From contig WIXG01000058.1 in assembly GCA_009869945.1 (NCBI GenBank), positions 186,001 to 250,000 on the forward strand: 64,000 nucleotides of DNA. Direction: 5' to 3'. Source of the DNA: Mesaphorura yosii. Its lineage: Eukaryota > Arthropoda > Collembola > Poduromorpha > Tullbergiidae. How positions within the stretch are numbered: position 1 is the stretch's first letter; each line of letters opens with the position of its first letter. Below the pieces are notes generated by a model. That model ran no database searches. It worked only from the letters and a program-made list of their open reading frames with translations, and was not told the DNA's origin. A program made the position numbers and the translations under genes. Shown here one piece after another: positions 1 to 17,889 of the stretch.

Positions 1-1636
<1,636 letters not shown>

Positions 1637-2955
1637 TTATGCAATAGTATTGACGCTTCACAGATGCAGGAATCAATTGAACTGATAACGCGCGAGGGTG
1701 GTTTGATTGGCAAATAAATTAATCTTCTATCACTGTATCATCGGGTCAAATCTGTTAAACAAGCAAAAGAAAAGCAACGTAAAAACCTGACCATTGATTG
1801 CAATTAACAGAATAGCACAATCAAATTAATTACGTCTTAATCATAATCTTGCTTTGATTCTGGACGTCAAAATGAAAGTAAGGACGTGTGCAAAACGAAA
1901 TGTAACACGATTAAATCAACTCAATGAACAAAACTATAAGTATATCACAATAAAGATCACAATAATCAGCAATTATGTAAATCAGTCACCGTTTTCACAG
2001 CTCCATTGCTGCAATTCATTATCCAAGGTCCGAGCTGAGCACTGCGGGCACGGGCACGGGGCACAATTAATTGAACCTCAGCCAATTCCACGGGTGGTGC
2101 AGTTTCTATTTCTATTTCAATATACGGAACTACGCATGTTCGCAGTTCGCATGCATGATGAGATGGTCCAGAAGAATTTCGTGTGCTTTGAACACGGCGG
2201 GACGCGGGCTGCACCGACCAGACGAGTTTGAGCAATAAATAGGAGATTTTGCGTGAGATCCTTCGACCTCCTTCGAATCCAGACAGTTCAAATCTATCCA
2301 TGCCTTTGGAATCGAATCCGATTGAACTGACCGGAAACGCTCCTTGGGAACATACTCCGAACTTTTCTGCTATGAACATAAATGACCCAGCTCCCGATTG
2401 TTTATTGAAATCGGGCACTCTCGCCAATCCTGACCATCTCGCGTCAATCCCGATGAGATGACGCCTTTCCTCTCGCGTTTATGATTGCAATCGTAGAACA
2501 ATGATAAGGGATGGTCTTCCACGAGCGTTCGGCATTGGATTTACATTTGTAGTGTTGCGATGCATGAAGTGAATTGTATTTGTAATTGTATGAGAGAAAG
2601 AAGCATGTAGAATGAGGCGAGGCGAAGATTTCTGGGAGTATTGCGTAGCGTCTTCCATGTGGACTTCAATGTCTGATTAGAAATATAAAACATTACGATT
2701 TATTGCTAACCATGAATCAGACACAAAGCAAGGCAGTGAAAAAATCCAGTGAATAGTGAATCGCCGATTCTACGCAAGAGAATTCATTGTACACAAGTAA
2801 TTTAGAACATTAGTAAAATATGTTAATTGTTAATCGCCAGGAAGAATTAATCCCTGTACGCCAACGCCTCACGCCTGCACACTGGTCATAAATACCACTT
2901 TAGGAGTTTATGTACATCTGATAGCGATGCTGAAGGAGAATCCATAATCCATGCA
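1637..2955. other. Intergenic region between mitofusin and RACGAP1
   Basis: This holds the mitofusin 5' flank and the RACGAP1 3' UTR. Overlapping open frames on both strands, 1966-2427 (-) and 2249-2461 (+), encode nothing I recognise. An AATAAA signal for RACGAP1 is read on the minus strand at 2699-2704. Confidence 0.5.
2699..2704 (-). terminator. Polyadenylation signal of the RACGAP1-like gene
   Basis: AATAAA on the minus strand, about 250 nt beyond the proposed RACGAP1 stop. It is a canonical hexamer in the expected place; its use is not shown. Confidence 0.45.
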
Positions 2956-5613
2956 TTAATCGAAATAAGTTTTCTTCGTCCTGGAAAAAAATAGGGCATT
3001 GGATTACTAAACAGAGTACTCAAAGCAAAGTCAATTCTACGATCTAGTCGCACTTACTTCGTGTTTGTTATTTTGCTCGGCGATGGAGAATCGTCAGTGA
3101 AGTAAATCTTATTCGGGCCTCCAGCAAGGCTAGCACTACTCTTATTATTTGGTATGCTAGTTGGTGTTCCATTTCCAGAGCCTCCACTGAGTATGCCACC
3201 ACCATGACGTGATACGCTGCCGGCTCTTGCGTGGTATGGTGAAGGGCTGGGGCGGTAAATGAAGTCTTGCCAATACTCGTCTTCGATGTTCAGGATCGTC
3301 TCCATAACCATTTGCTGTTTCTTTGTGTCTTGAAGCATGGTTGCACTATCAAGCTGATTTTCATGACACGAATATCCAATGATGGTTGGTCCAAATATCT
3401 TTGCGAAGTTTTCAATAGTCATTTTAACCGCTTTAACCTTGGAAATCCTGAAAGTATGAGTAGAAGAGTTTTAAGTGTACCTTCTTTGAAAATTAAATGT
3501 ATGCCCATGGCTTACTTTCTCAAGTGCAAAATCATAAAAGCCAGTGTGTCTTGATTTGGCGGTGGAAGGTCATTGATAATGCGCTTGATTTCACTCTTCC
3601 GCTTTTCTGGATCATACAAATCAGCAGCAATTGCAAAATCATGCCAAAACCAGCGTCCAACGATTGGCTCTTCAAGCGAACGGAGAAAGTTTTTGATGCA
3701 TCCGCAAATTGTTTCGATGTCATATCGTGCCAAATTTGGAACTCCTTTTCCTCGAAGAAATCGTTCCTTCAGATCCTTGACCAACTCTTTAACGTCTTTC
3801 TCCGCTCCAGGAATGCGGTACAATCCAACTACATCCAAACCACGGGCCTCAACTTCATTCACACAGTGCTGAATCAAAGCTGGAACCATTGGATGTGTTT
3901 GTGGAGTGTAATCAGCAATGCTTCCCTGAAACAATGGTATGGATTTCAGTAAGCATGAAAACATAAACATATAGCTTTCGGCTTTCCTTTCCATCTTGAA
4001 CTTAAATCCTAACTTGACTTACCATCTTATTTTTGCGACCCGGTGTTGAAGCAGGGACGCAGGGCACTGGAACTTTGTCTTTACATTCCGGGTGACAAGT
4101 AGCCTTGCAATCTCTGCAGCAAAATTTGGTCTTATTGAATTTAATGCGCTTTCCACATGGCTCGCAAGTTTCAGGCTTGAAAACCGTCTTTTGAACGAAA
4201 ACATGATTTCGTTGTATGGTGGATAATGTCCTTCCGAAACTCGACACGCTTGGACTATTGTACTTTTGCGCAGTAATGGAAGTCTGTGGTTGCTGTTGCT
4301 GCATCCTGGAAGAGAGTCTGGTGTTGTAAGTTGGTTTTGTTGGAGACGATCTCCATCCGCTTGTGTCAGATTCACTCTCTGAAATCGGACATGCGGAATG
4401 AGATGATTTCGTTAATCTGAAGAATCTAAACCTCGAAGAAGACCGTGCAAGATTCAGGAGTTGTGAATTTACCGCTTGTGGGTGGTCCATACGTTATCTG
4501 AGTAAGCTGGGGTCGGCCAGTTTCTATCTTCAGAGTTTCCTTTTTCAAGTCCTGTGTTTTACCGGAATATGTTTCCACGGTTGATACTGCATGAATTGGG
4601 CGTTCCATGTTTCTGGAAATTGTCACTGTGGTCTGTGCGATAACTTGATCATTTGATGTCACTTCCACTGTTTGTTTCTATTAGATGGGGGATAGACATA
4701 GACACTTCAATTTCTTTCTTAACTGATTTGACTCATCTGCCACCTGACAGATACACAAACTTACATGTCCTCCCGACTTCCTCTTCTTACTCCCTGCCTG
4801 GATGTGAGCGTCCAAGACCTCAACAGGTCTCTTAGCACGTCGGCTCCTGGTTCTGCCATTTGACACGTCAAGATCGTCTTCCGATTGAGTCATGCTTAAA
4901 TCTGCAACGTATGAATTTGGGTGTGGATTATTAAGTAAGTAGCTCTTTGACCTTTGATGTCAGCTATGTTATGTCAGCCCTACCAGTTGTTTCTGCTTCC
5001 GAAATAGTGTCTAATGGTGCTCCAGGGGACCTGGAAAATTGTTGTTGAACCTTTTTCGGCTCGGATCCTTCCAAGAGAGCCTTTACTCCAGATAGCCTTT
5101 CTTTGGTCTCAGCTCCGACTCGTATATCTGACAAATAGCTGTTGATGAGCGTAATTGCCGACCTGATTTTAATATCCGTATTTGTCTTTTCTCTTTCAAA
5201 TCTGGCAAGCGCGTCAAGCTTAATTTCCAGCTGTCGCCTGGTGTCTTGAATCTTTTTCTCCTGACGATCAATTTCTGAATGAGACAGCTGGAGTTGCCCC
5301 TGAAGTCTGGTACATTCTTGTTCTGCAGTATACCACTTCTTACGACATTCTTCCTGGTTTTGCACGAAGTCAAGAAATTCTGCAACCCAAAATGACTGAC
5401 TTAACATTGGCATTTAAAATTAATGAGTACCTCGGGGACACCTGAGACCTGACCTCCCCAACACATACAAAACCGAACCGGACATTGACGCATTGATTAG
5501 ACTTGGAAGTAATGGAGCTTACCATTATCTGAATTGTAGCTGATATAGTGATCAATGTCTCGCATGAGGTCGTCGAACATTAGAGCTAACGGCACTTCTT
5601 GATGTGAAGCCAT
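2956..5613 (-). CDS. RacGAP1: Rac GTPase-activating protein 1 (MgcRacGAP / tumbleweed), centralspindlin subunit
   Basis: This is a Rho-family GAP that pairs with a kinesin-6 in centralspindlin to build the central spindle and contractile ring. Eight exons keep frame: 5523-5613, 4984-5379, 4765-4901, 4473-4677, 4023-4378, 3516-3925, 3058-3447 and 2956-2980, about 669 aa. The start is [18 protein letters not shown] coiled coil covers about residues 31-130. A linker resembles human RACGAP1 ([19 protein letters not shown]). A C1 zinc finger lies at about 335-383 ([20 protein letters not shown]). The RhoGAP domain lies at about 408-590, with the arginine finger in GLYRIPG at about residue 432. If the last intron is not removed, an in-frame TAA at 3054-3056 ends the protein only 7 residues earlier. 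Length and domain order fit the family. Confidence 0.94.
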
Positions 5614-9987
<4,374 letters not shown>

Positions 9988-10065
9988 GGCTTGGGCGAAG
10001 CCTTTTCGAACTGATTGCAACTTACAAGCTCTTCAGCGTCAATCGTCAACTTTGCCAGAGATTGT

Positions 10066-10071
10066 AATAAA
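10066..10071 (+). terminator. Polyadenylation signal of Cul2
   Basis: AATAAA about 80 nt after the Cul2 stop codon, followed by an A-rich stretch. A second copy lies at 10198-10203. Confidence 0.5.
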
Positions 10072-10093
10072 AAATTGTTACTTCATAGACTAA

Positions 10094-10099
10094 TTTATT
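10094..10099 (-). terminator. Polyadenylation signal of the P450 gene
   Basis: AATAAA on the minus strand about 165 nt beyond the P450 stop, between the two candidate Cul2 signals. Confidence 0.4.
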
Positions 10100-10264
10100 G
10101 TGTACTCATGCGTGCATGTAGAATAGTTTTAACCTTGTTATAAGTTAATGTGTGACAAAGTTTCAAAAAGTCAAAATTTCGAAATGATGTGAAAGAAAAT
10201 AAACTGTGTGCTTGTAAAACGTTATCCAAACACATGAAATCGTTTCACAATACACTCATATTGG

Positions 10265-12115
10265 TTATTCGGTTCGTTGAATCTTAACTAAATCCAAGTA
10301 CAAGGGGTCATACTGGATAAACATCAAGACTCCAGGCTTGAACTTCAAGTTCGTGTCCTTCCTCAGCTCAAATCTGAAATCGCACATGATATGGGCCAGC
10401 CCAATTACCAGTGATTCGTATGCAAATTTCGTGCCGATGCAATTTCTGTGACCAAATCCGAAGGTTGCAAATGTATAAGGGTTCAAATTTGCTTTGCCAT
10501 CCTGTAGGAACCGCTCCGGCTGGAAGTCGTCTGGATCGGCGTAATAATCCGGGTGACGATTAATCGGCCACGTTGGGATCATTACGACAACGCCCTTCGT
10601 GATTCTGAATCCAGGTTTCGCCGTAGATCTCCAGTCTTTGGTACACACTCGTTCTGACCTTGACAGCACAGGCGCAATTCGCAAAGTCTCGCTGATGCAG
10701 GCGGTGAGGAACTGCAGCTCGGTCACCGTGTCATGATCAATCCGCCCGTCGTACTTGCTCACAATTACAGTGTTCAGCTCCTCATGAACTTTGGCCTGTA
10801 TATCAGGATTCAGAGCCATGAAGTACGCAAACATTGTCAATGTAGTGCTGATGCGGTCAAATCCAGCGATAAAGAAGTTGACAATTTGTGCAATGAGCGT
10901 GGTCTTTGTGATTCCAAGTTTCTTGAATTTGAGCGTGTCCAGGTTTTGAAGGTTTTGGAGCACAATTTCGTCCAGGCTAACCTGTTTCTCAGGGGCATTA
11001 TTTTCGAGGCGCTGGTCCTGGTCTTGAATTTTAGAGTTGATGATCTCCCAGTAAGTTTTAATTATGATTGGGCTCAAGTAATGCGTTGGCACGAGTCTTG
11101 ACAAAAGATCGGGAAACGCCACTGAAACACATAAAAAAAAGACGTAAATAGTCCAAGTAGATACAAGTTTTTAGAAGCGTGACTAAGGCTTGGTTCTTAC
11201 AAGACAACGAGTACAATTTCCCGTACGTTTGTTCTTCTCCGACGTAAACCTTCCAGGCTTTCATGAATTCATCAGCATTTCTCAGATCCCTGAAGCTCAT
11301 CGCAAATGTTGACCGGAAAATTATATCCATGCTGAAGCTAAGAAACTGCCTGCAATTGCAAGTTGCAATTCATTCGCATTCACTGCGAGACATTCATTGC
11401 ACGGATAAGTTTGTCTCAAGCTCACTCTTTTGTATTAATCTTAATCCGGCCTTGGCCACATTTTCCAAATTGGGAATCCAGCTCCTTTACGAAGATCGCA
11501 GCGCAGTTTGTGAATGTGGATTTGGACAATTGCTTGATTCGGCTCAACGAAAACAGGCGCGTTTGTGCGGCTCGCATCGTCTTCCATTTTTCACCTAGCG
11601 AGTTACGCGTTGCATGTTTGGAGCATAACTTCTACTTTCGGTTTTCTTAATGCGTACGTTTGTACTATCTCTTACCGGGTAAAAAGTCTAGCAGCTGCCT
11701 CAAGTGTGGCTCGCCAAAGTCAATTGCATTTCTATCGTAAAAGTGGTCTGCGTCCTTCACAAAGATCTCGCGAAATAAGTCCGGGTCGCAAACGAAGACC
11801 ACGGGTGACCGGCCCTGATAAGCCTGCGGGCATGTCCAACAATGTAAGCTTCGCTATTCTTAGACACGGTTATTGCGATTGCTTGTTATAGTTTCTTACG
11901 CCCCAAACTGGACCAAACATTTGGAATTGCTTCATATCTTCTTCATGCACAATCGTCTTGTGTAAATTTGGCACGCTTCCTAGGTAAAATGTGGGCGTCA
12001 CCACTGGAATTCCGAGCGACTCCAATTTTCCATAATTCCATCTTGCATAAATGACCAAAAAGCACCACAGTGCAAGTACAGATATGACCACACCCACAAC
12101 AGCTTCCAAAATCAT
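10265..12115 (-). CDS. Cytochrome P450, microsomal, CYP3-clan-like
   Basis: This is a heme monooxygenase of the endoplasmic reticulum; the substrate is unknown. Five exons join in frame: 11900-12115, 11676-11823, 11426-11594, 11201-11331 and 10265-11121, giving 506 aa, the usual size. An N-terminal membrane anchor (MILEAVVGVVISVLALW) is followed by a basic stretch. The C-helix motif WKTMR is present. The I-helix reads AGFDRISTT at about residues 307-315. The K-helix ETLR lies at about 366-369 and PERF at about 423-426. The heme loop FGFGHRNCIG has its cysteine ligand at about residue 449. The I-helix is odd: the usual acid-threonine pair is Asp-Arg. Clan 3 placement rests on overall similarity and is less sure than the family. 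The gene lies in the same orientation as the transporters to its right. Confidence 0.92.
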
Positions 12116-12550
12116 ACTTGAGCGGCAAGTGAGTATGAAAACTACAAAATTATTGCAAATTGTTGACAGAATTTCGCAAAATCGTCTTTGCAATGAACAC
12201 TGAAACAGAGACCGGCAGTTTTGAGGAAGCACGAGAAAGAGTCCTCCTAAACAGTTCATATTGACATTGGAAGCTAGAAGTTACTGCAAAGGTGGAATGT
12301 CGATGGAGATGAAATGGCTCACCTCTGACCTCTGACCCTCTCATAACCAGCATAATCAGCTTCATGTCATTCTCATTCTGCGTATCGAGCCGTCCCTTTT
12401 TAATTGATCAAAAGTAGACAACCAGTGGATGGTGGCGGTAGCGGCCAGTCAATTTATTATAGGATTCGCGAATTCTTACACTAATGAGCAAAATATTCGG
12501 AGGCCTGATTATGGATATCGTAAAATAAAAACTTAAAATACTGGTTAAAA
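12116..12550. other. Spacer between the P450 start and the end of transporter A
   Basis: This contains the P450 5' flank and the short 3' UTR of transporter A, with AATAAA on the minus strand at 12453-12458. No further gene was seen. Confidence 0.5.
12453..12458 (-). terminator. Polyadenylation signal of transporter A
   Basis: AATAAA on the minus strand about 95 nt beyond the proposed stop at 12551-12553. Confidence 0.45.
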
Positions 12551-15500
12551 TCATAATTTGGTTTCGCTGTCTGCTTGGAAACCATTGTTGTGGAATCCAT
12601 TTGCGTATTTCCCGTTCACGCTCACTCTGTCTCTGTCCTCTCTCTTGGGCTGCAATCAAGGTCAGATTGTAATGTTGGACCAGCAGGACCAATTCTCGAA
12701 TTACCTTGAAGTTCGCTCCCACATCCCAGCCGACTCTCTTTCTAAAGTGTGGAAACAACTTCCGCACCAGTTTATCGATTGGTGGCGATATTAAATGAGG
12801 ATCCAAGTCCCTTGAATCTTGATGCCCCGTCAGGAAGCTAATTATTAGTCCAACAATTATCACTGTGCTGGCCCCGATGAAGGAGTACCACATGTAACTG
12901 ATTCTGTAGAATTCTGTGAGGCCTCCACTGCACAAAAACAAATCTCATAAGATTTCACTGCGCTTTATAAGAATCTTAAGAAGGTTTTGTTCCTACTGTC
13001 TTCCATGACTTGGACCTGGAAGCGTAATATTTGCTCCAGCAGGACACCCGTCAACACTGAAAGGCAACTTTGGAATAATCAAATTCCCACGTTGAATTTC
13101 TACAGTTGTGCCGAAACCGAGCCAAAACATCAGCGTCAAGGCTGTGAGCGTTCCAACAAATGCACCTTTTGAATTCGCCCATGGAAAGAACATTCCCAGT
13201 GTGAAGACGCCTGAATTTTAAGCATCTGTTAAAGAGCCATTTCGAAATTTTTCCAATCTCTCACCCAAGAGTGGACCGCCAATCATTCCGAAAATTGAAA
13301 GCGCTGCCTTTATGGTAAAAGAAAAGAATTATTCAGTGGCGTCGTCCATTTGCTTGTTTCTTTAATGTTCTGACCTGCAGAACGCCTCCGAGATTAGCTG
13401 CTACAAAAACTAGGCCGAAAGAAACCAGACCAAATCCAACAGCAAGGAACTTTGATACATTCGTTGCTTGTTGATCGGTGAGGTCTTTAAACCACAGGCC
13501 CTTTACAAAGTCCTCGAGTGCAATAGCCGCTAAGCTATTTAGACCACTTGAAACTGTTGACAAAGCACCGCTGAAAATCCCAGCGACGAAAAGTCCTGTC
13601 AAAAAGGATATGCTTTAGATATCAGCGCCCTTGTACACAGGGATTAGGTCGCAATTGTGCTAAGCGCTTACCGGGAATTCCCGGCCAGTCTCCAAGAATG
13701 TCCATCACAAATATTGGAAACAATTGGTCGTTGATTTCAATTCTCTGAAAATTTGGACGGCAAAGCTCACTTTTGTTACTTCGTCCGACATGAAAATGGG
13801 CTTACGTGTGAGAGACGCGGATCACAGTCATGATATTTTGCGTAAATGACCTGCGACAGCAAAATCTATTTGTTACGAAGATCCAAAATCTGAATTAATG
13901 CAACGTTTACCGAACGTACCAATCCACCATAACAGCAAATCGATAACAGACCGGCTAGTCCAAAGAAGTTCAACAAAATTGCTCTGAAAAGCGGACATAA
14001 TTGCAAACGTGAGAACAACATCTTTAAACCCGAATTCTATACGCACATCTGTGCCTGTCTCATCGTTGGGACGGTCAAGTAACGCTGAACTTGTGACTGG
14101 TTAACTCCCTGCAACGATTAAGGCAATATCAAAATTTAAAAACCGAACTGGACATGCCGTTAATTAAAGTCCAACTTGCATATATGGGAATCCATGTGAA
14201 ATAGCCTCCGATGAGTAATCCCCAGAATGTATGACGAACCTGGGCGGAGTAAGTTAAAAATTGCATACGTGCCTGTGTCAAAAATAGAACGGAAACAACG
14301 CAAGCTTAGGACTGTTTGGACATACCCTCGGATCGAAGCTGAAATTGTCGAATTCTACTCGCGATCCATTCAGTGCCCGCTCCCAAATTACACTGTGACC
14401 ACCAACGTCCACGGCGCCTTTTATAATCACAACCTGTCACAAAGTGAACCCCAATAACAACAATTAACCTCGAACTTCATGGTCAATTAACGTAGCAAGA
14501 TTTTCGTCGTACCAGCATGGATCCAAACATGACGATGACTTGAAAAGTGTCGGTCCACATCACAGCTTTCATCCCTCCCTGCATTAGATTAATGGGACTG
14601 ATTAATCTGTTTACGCAATCACTTAGTTTAGACAAATGGATTCTTACCAACGTTGTGTAAAATATACAGACGAAGAAAATGGCGGCGACAGCAACGTAAG
14701 TGTTCATTCCGGTCACTGTGAGCGAACAATGGAAATGGGCAAAATTCGCCTATTAACTCTGGCTGTCATCGTTGTCGGAATGTCGAAAATCAAGTGTACA
14801 TGACCGACAACGGCAAGAACGGCTACTGACCTTGACTGAGAGCCAATGCTGGAGCGTAAACGACAATCGCCTGGTAAATTAACATTTGCATGCTGAACGT
14901 TGCTGATCCTAGCAGCCTCACTGGCGTATTAAATCGTGCCTCAAGATACTATAATGAATAGCTCAATTAGTTTGCTCGAATGCGCGTCCGATAAAGTTTT
15001 CGAAGTTCAAGTTGTGTAGGTTTCCAAGTTAGCTAAAAGTTCACGTACTTCGTATGCTGAAGTGACTTGAAGATGGTAGAAAACGGGTAAGTATAGATAA
15101 GCGGCTGATGCCATCACCAGAATGTAAGAAGGCGCAATCCACCAGTACATCGTTCCATACTGATACCTAGAATTGTCGAATTCAACATCTCCGTATGCAA
15201 AAACTAACCATTCCGAACGAAAGCATAGCTAAGAAAGTTTGGTTTATGTGGAGGAGAAACATACATTTCAACTGGCGTCCCTAACAGAGTGATGGCTGAC
15301 ATGAAACTGGAAAAAAAGAAGACATGAAAAACCTCATTAATTATGAGAATATTTCTATTATCATTACCACGTCCTTATGAACGTAGTGCTAATCAATGTC
15401 AACGACGAGAAGAGAATAGACATTTCCTGTAGACTCTTGTTCGAAATCCAAGCAAGACAGACAGACAATGGAAGTCTTGATTTAGCTTTTAATTACGGAA

Positions 15501-16672
15501 AATCATTCACGTAGCCCAACAATGCAATGCCTGCTAAGAATCACGTAATTCCGGAATTATATTTACTTTACTGCACCAGCATGTTTCGGTACTCACTGCT
15601 CAGAAATAGAAATCAGATTCCAAATCATCTGGACTTCAGGATTGGATGAGTACATAGAAAGCAGTCATACTTCTGTACATAGTACCACCTCGGTACGCAA
15701 AGCTGACGCTGGTTATTGGGGTGCCGCTATCAAGCTTCGTAAGCATTTTAGTAATCGGCGTATGAAGTGATTGAATTGACAGTACTCCAAGTATTGACCT
15801 ATACTGTTGAAATTCCTAAAATTCTACTTTCTGATTAAAACATCCTCTTAGGTTTCGGTTCGGTAACAATTTGGTCTGTCAACGGTTAACCTTCATTTTC
15901 GGCGGAGTTATTCCTCTTACCGTGAAGGGTTACCGAACTTGCGATTTCTCGAGAAACATTACGATGTTAGCCATAAATCGTATGCACATGTGGAGTGCCT
16001 AAATACAAGTATTAGATAAAGTTTGCGTCTGCTGCCCGAGCTCGAGCGTTAAATCCAACGAACTATCAATCGAGCACATAGATTTGCGCATTCAGCGAAT
16101 TTATTAACGAGCTGAGCGCAAGTTGGAATTAATAAATCGTTTTCCACAGCACAATATTGACATTTCAAACCGCTTAATGACGTGATACGTGCCTTTTACG
16201 TTACCGCCATGTATGCACAATTAAGTAAATATGGCTTAATAAAACTGGAGCGCAGGAGCCTAAATGCTATCGCTTAACAATTGAGAACAAATCCTTGTTC
16301 ATGTTCGTGTATGCAATGAGCTACGAGTTTCCGTGTACATGCGGGATGTTTGCCTTCGCTAACGTCGCTATTCACTTCACACCTCGTCGTGTCGAGGTAA
16401 TTCTAATTAGTATGAATCTCTCATACTTGCGAATACGCGAATAGGCGAATTGCACTGCATTACCTTGCGATGAGTGACATGGTCATCGGAAAAGTGCTCA
16501 TGCTCCTCGATGCCATCAAGAACTCAGACGTCGTCTTCTGCTTGCCACCGAAGCAGCCGTAGTACACTCCAATTCCGGCGCTCACACCTAACATGGCCAC
16601 AAAAACGACGTATTCGGGCCATTTAAACCGCTCCGATGGATTGTAGTCTATGATTGTGTCTTCGTCTGACAT
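12551..16672 (-). CDS. SLC5-type sodium-coupled monocarboxylate/multivitamin-like transporter, copy A
   Basis: This is a plasma-membrane sodium/solute symporter of the SLC5A5/6/8/12 group; the substrate is unknown. Seventeen exons join in frame: 16464-16672, 15265-15306, 15049-15166, 14831-14948, 14648-14715, 14513-14578, 14326-14433, 14180-14239, 14047-14108, 13920-13983, 13806-13850, 13672-13744, 13375-13595, 13265-13307, 12997-13210, 12705-12927 and 12551-12649, giving 610 aa. Family signatures include [29 protein letters not shown] and [12 protein letters not shown]. Multiple hydrophobic helices are present. The first intron is 1.16 kb while most others are 50-80 nt. The intron after exon 8 has a GC donor. 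The tail ends in ETKL, a class I PDZ-ligand form. An upstream in-frame Met at 16723 would add 17 residues. Reading through the last intron instead gives an implausible tail ending at 12408. Confidence 0.92.
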
Positions 16673-17889
16673 CTTGGCAGCTAGTTTCGTGGCTGCTGCT
16701 GCAGTGTCTCCGCGTTCCTGCACCTGTTCGTCTTGTTTCTTCCTGGTCCTGCCTCAACAAGAGACAGGTTGATGATTGTTCCTTGACGAGGCTTTCGCCT
16801 TTTGCTTTTGTGTTGGTAGAACAGGTACACATGCGCTAAGAATTGAAGAACAAAACCAGAAGTGAATGCGACTATCAAAAAGAAGTTGTATGAACAACTA
16901 TAATTGCAGTCTCGACTCTTGCGTCTCGTTAATGTGCTCTCAGTGAGGAGAGCATGAGAAGTGAATGGCAAACCCAGACAATTCGTTTGATAAGTATGAC
17001 GCGTGGCTGCGGCTGATGCTCGAGATTGGTTGGGATAAAAATTTATTATAGCATAATCTTTTGTTAATCGTAATGGTAATCGTAATCTACCAAAATGTGC
17101 TTCAGCTTCAGCCTCAACTCACTACTCACGGCATTTTTGCTACAACCACGCTACACGCTGCATTGCATTCTAATATTTTCTCATGCGTACAATAATCGAA
17201 TAGCGATGAAGATAATGAGCCGAGCACGGCACAGCATATTCAATTGAAGCCACAGATACGAAATACAAATTCGAAGCGGACGTACTCGGCGTACGAACGA
17301 TGTATTGTAATTGCAATTATCACCATTAACATGAGCACTTGCTGTTGCACGATGCGAGTAAGACAGAAATTTCCTTTATTCTAATTTTCTAAACGAGCAT
17401 GCGATGAACGTGATCATGCACATCGCAAGTGATTGTTGTAAAACCATTGTTGAAGCATCTCCATTCATACTGGAGCGAAGTAATCGCATTTCACAAGGCC
17501 TGTCACAAGCGTTACTAGCGCGAAGAATTTTGATGGACAGGAGGAGCGTTCGAAATGCAAAATAGCGAAAGCTCGACAGACAAAGGCTGCTGAGTGTGCT
17601 GACACGACACGAAAGGAGATCAAAACAATCAAAAACCACACTTGCGTCAGTGAGACTCGTGGGACATTCGTCTTCTGGAACAGGCGTGCGTCAAGGCGCG
17701 CTTCTTGCCTTGTTCTTGTTGTTCTTTGTACATAATTAGCACGTCAGAATAATTCTGCTCATCAAGAAATTCAAGGTGGGCAAGGCGAGCGGATGGAGAC
17801 ACGCACGCACGTGCGAGCTTTCGGCAGAAGTCAGAATGCAAGGAGCGTCAAATTCCCACTGACTTTAGAATAGAAAAATTCGACTCTTT
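16673..17889. other. Spacer between transporter A and transporter B
   Basis: This holds the promoter side of copy A and the 3' UTR of copy B, with AATAAA on the minus strand at 17375-17380. Open frames at 17376-17639 (-) and 16681-16971 (-) match nothing I recognise. Confidence 0.45.

Larger units (their letters stand above)
9988..10264. other. Convergent 3' region of Cul2 and the P450
   Basis: Short 3' UTR space. It carries AATAAA on the plus strand at 10066-10071 and 10198-10203, and AATAAA on the minus strand at 10094-10099, so the two transcripts may overlap at their ends. Confidence 0.5.

Noticed and set aside
12408-12704. Read-through tail of transporter A
   Set aside because: A 55-nt GT-AG intron (12650-12704) gives a tail ending ETKL, matching the HTKL end of copy C, so the long read-through is unlikely.
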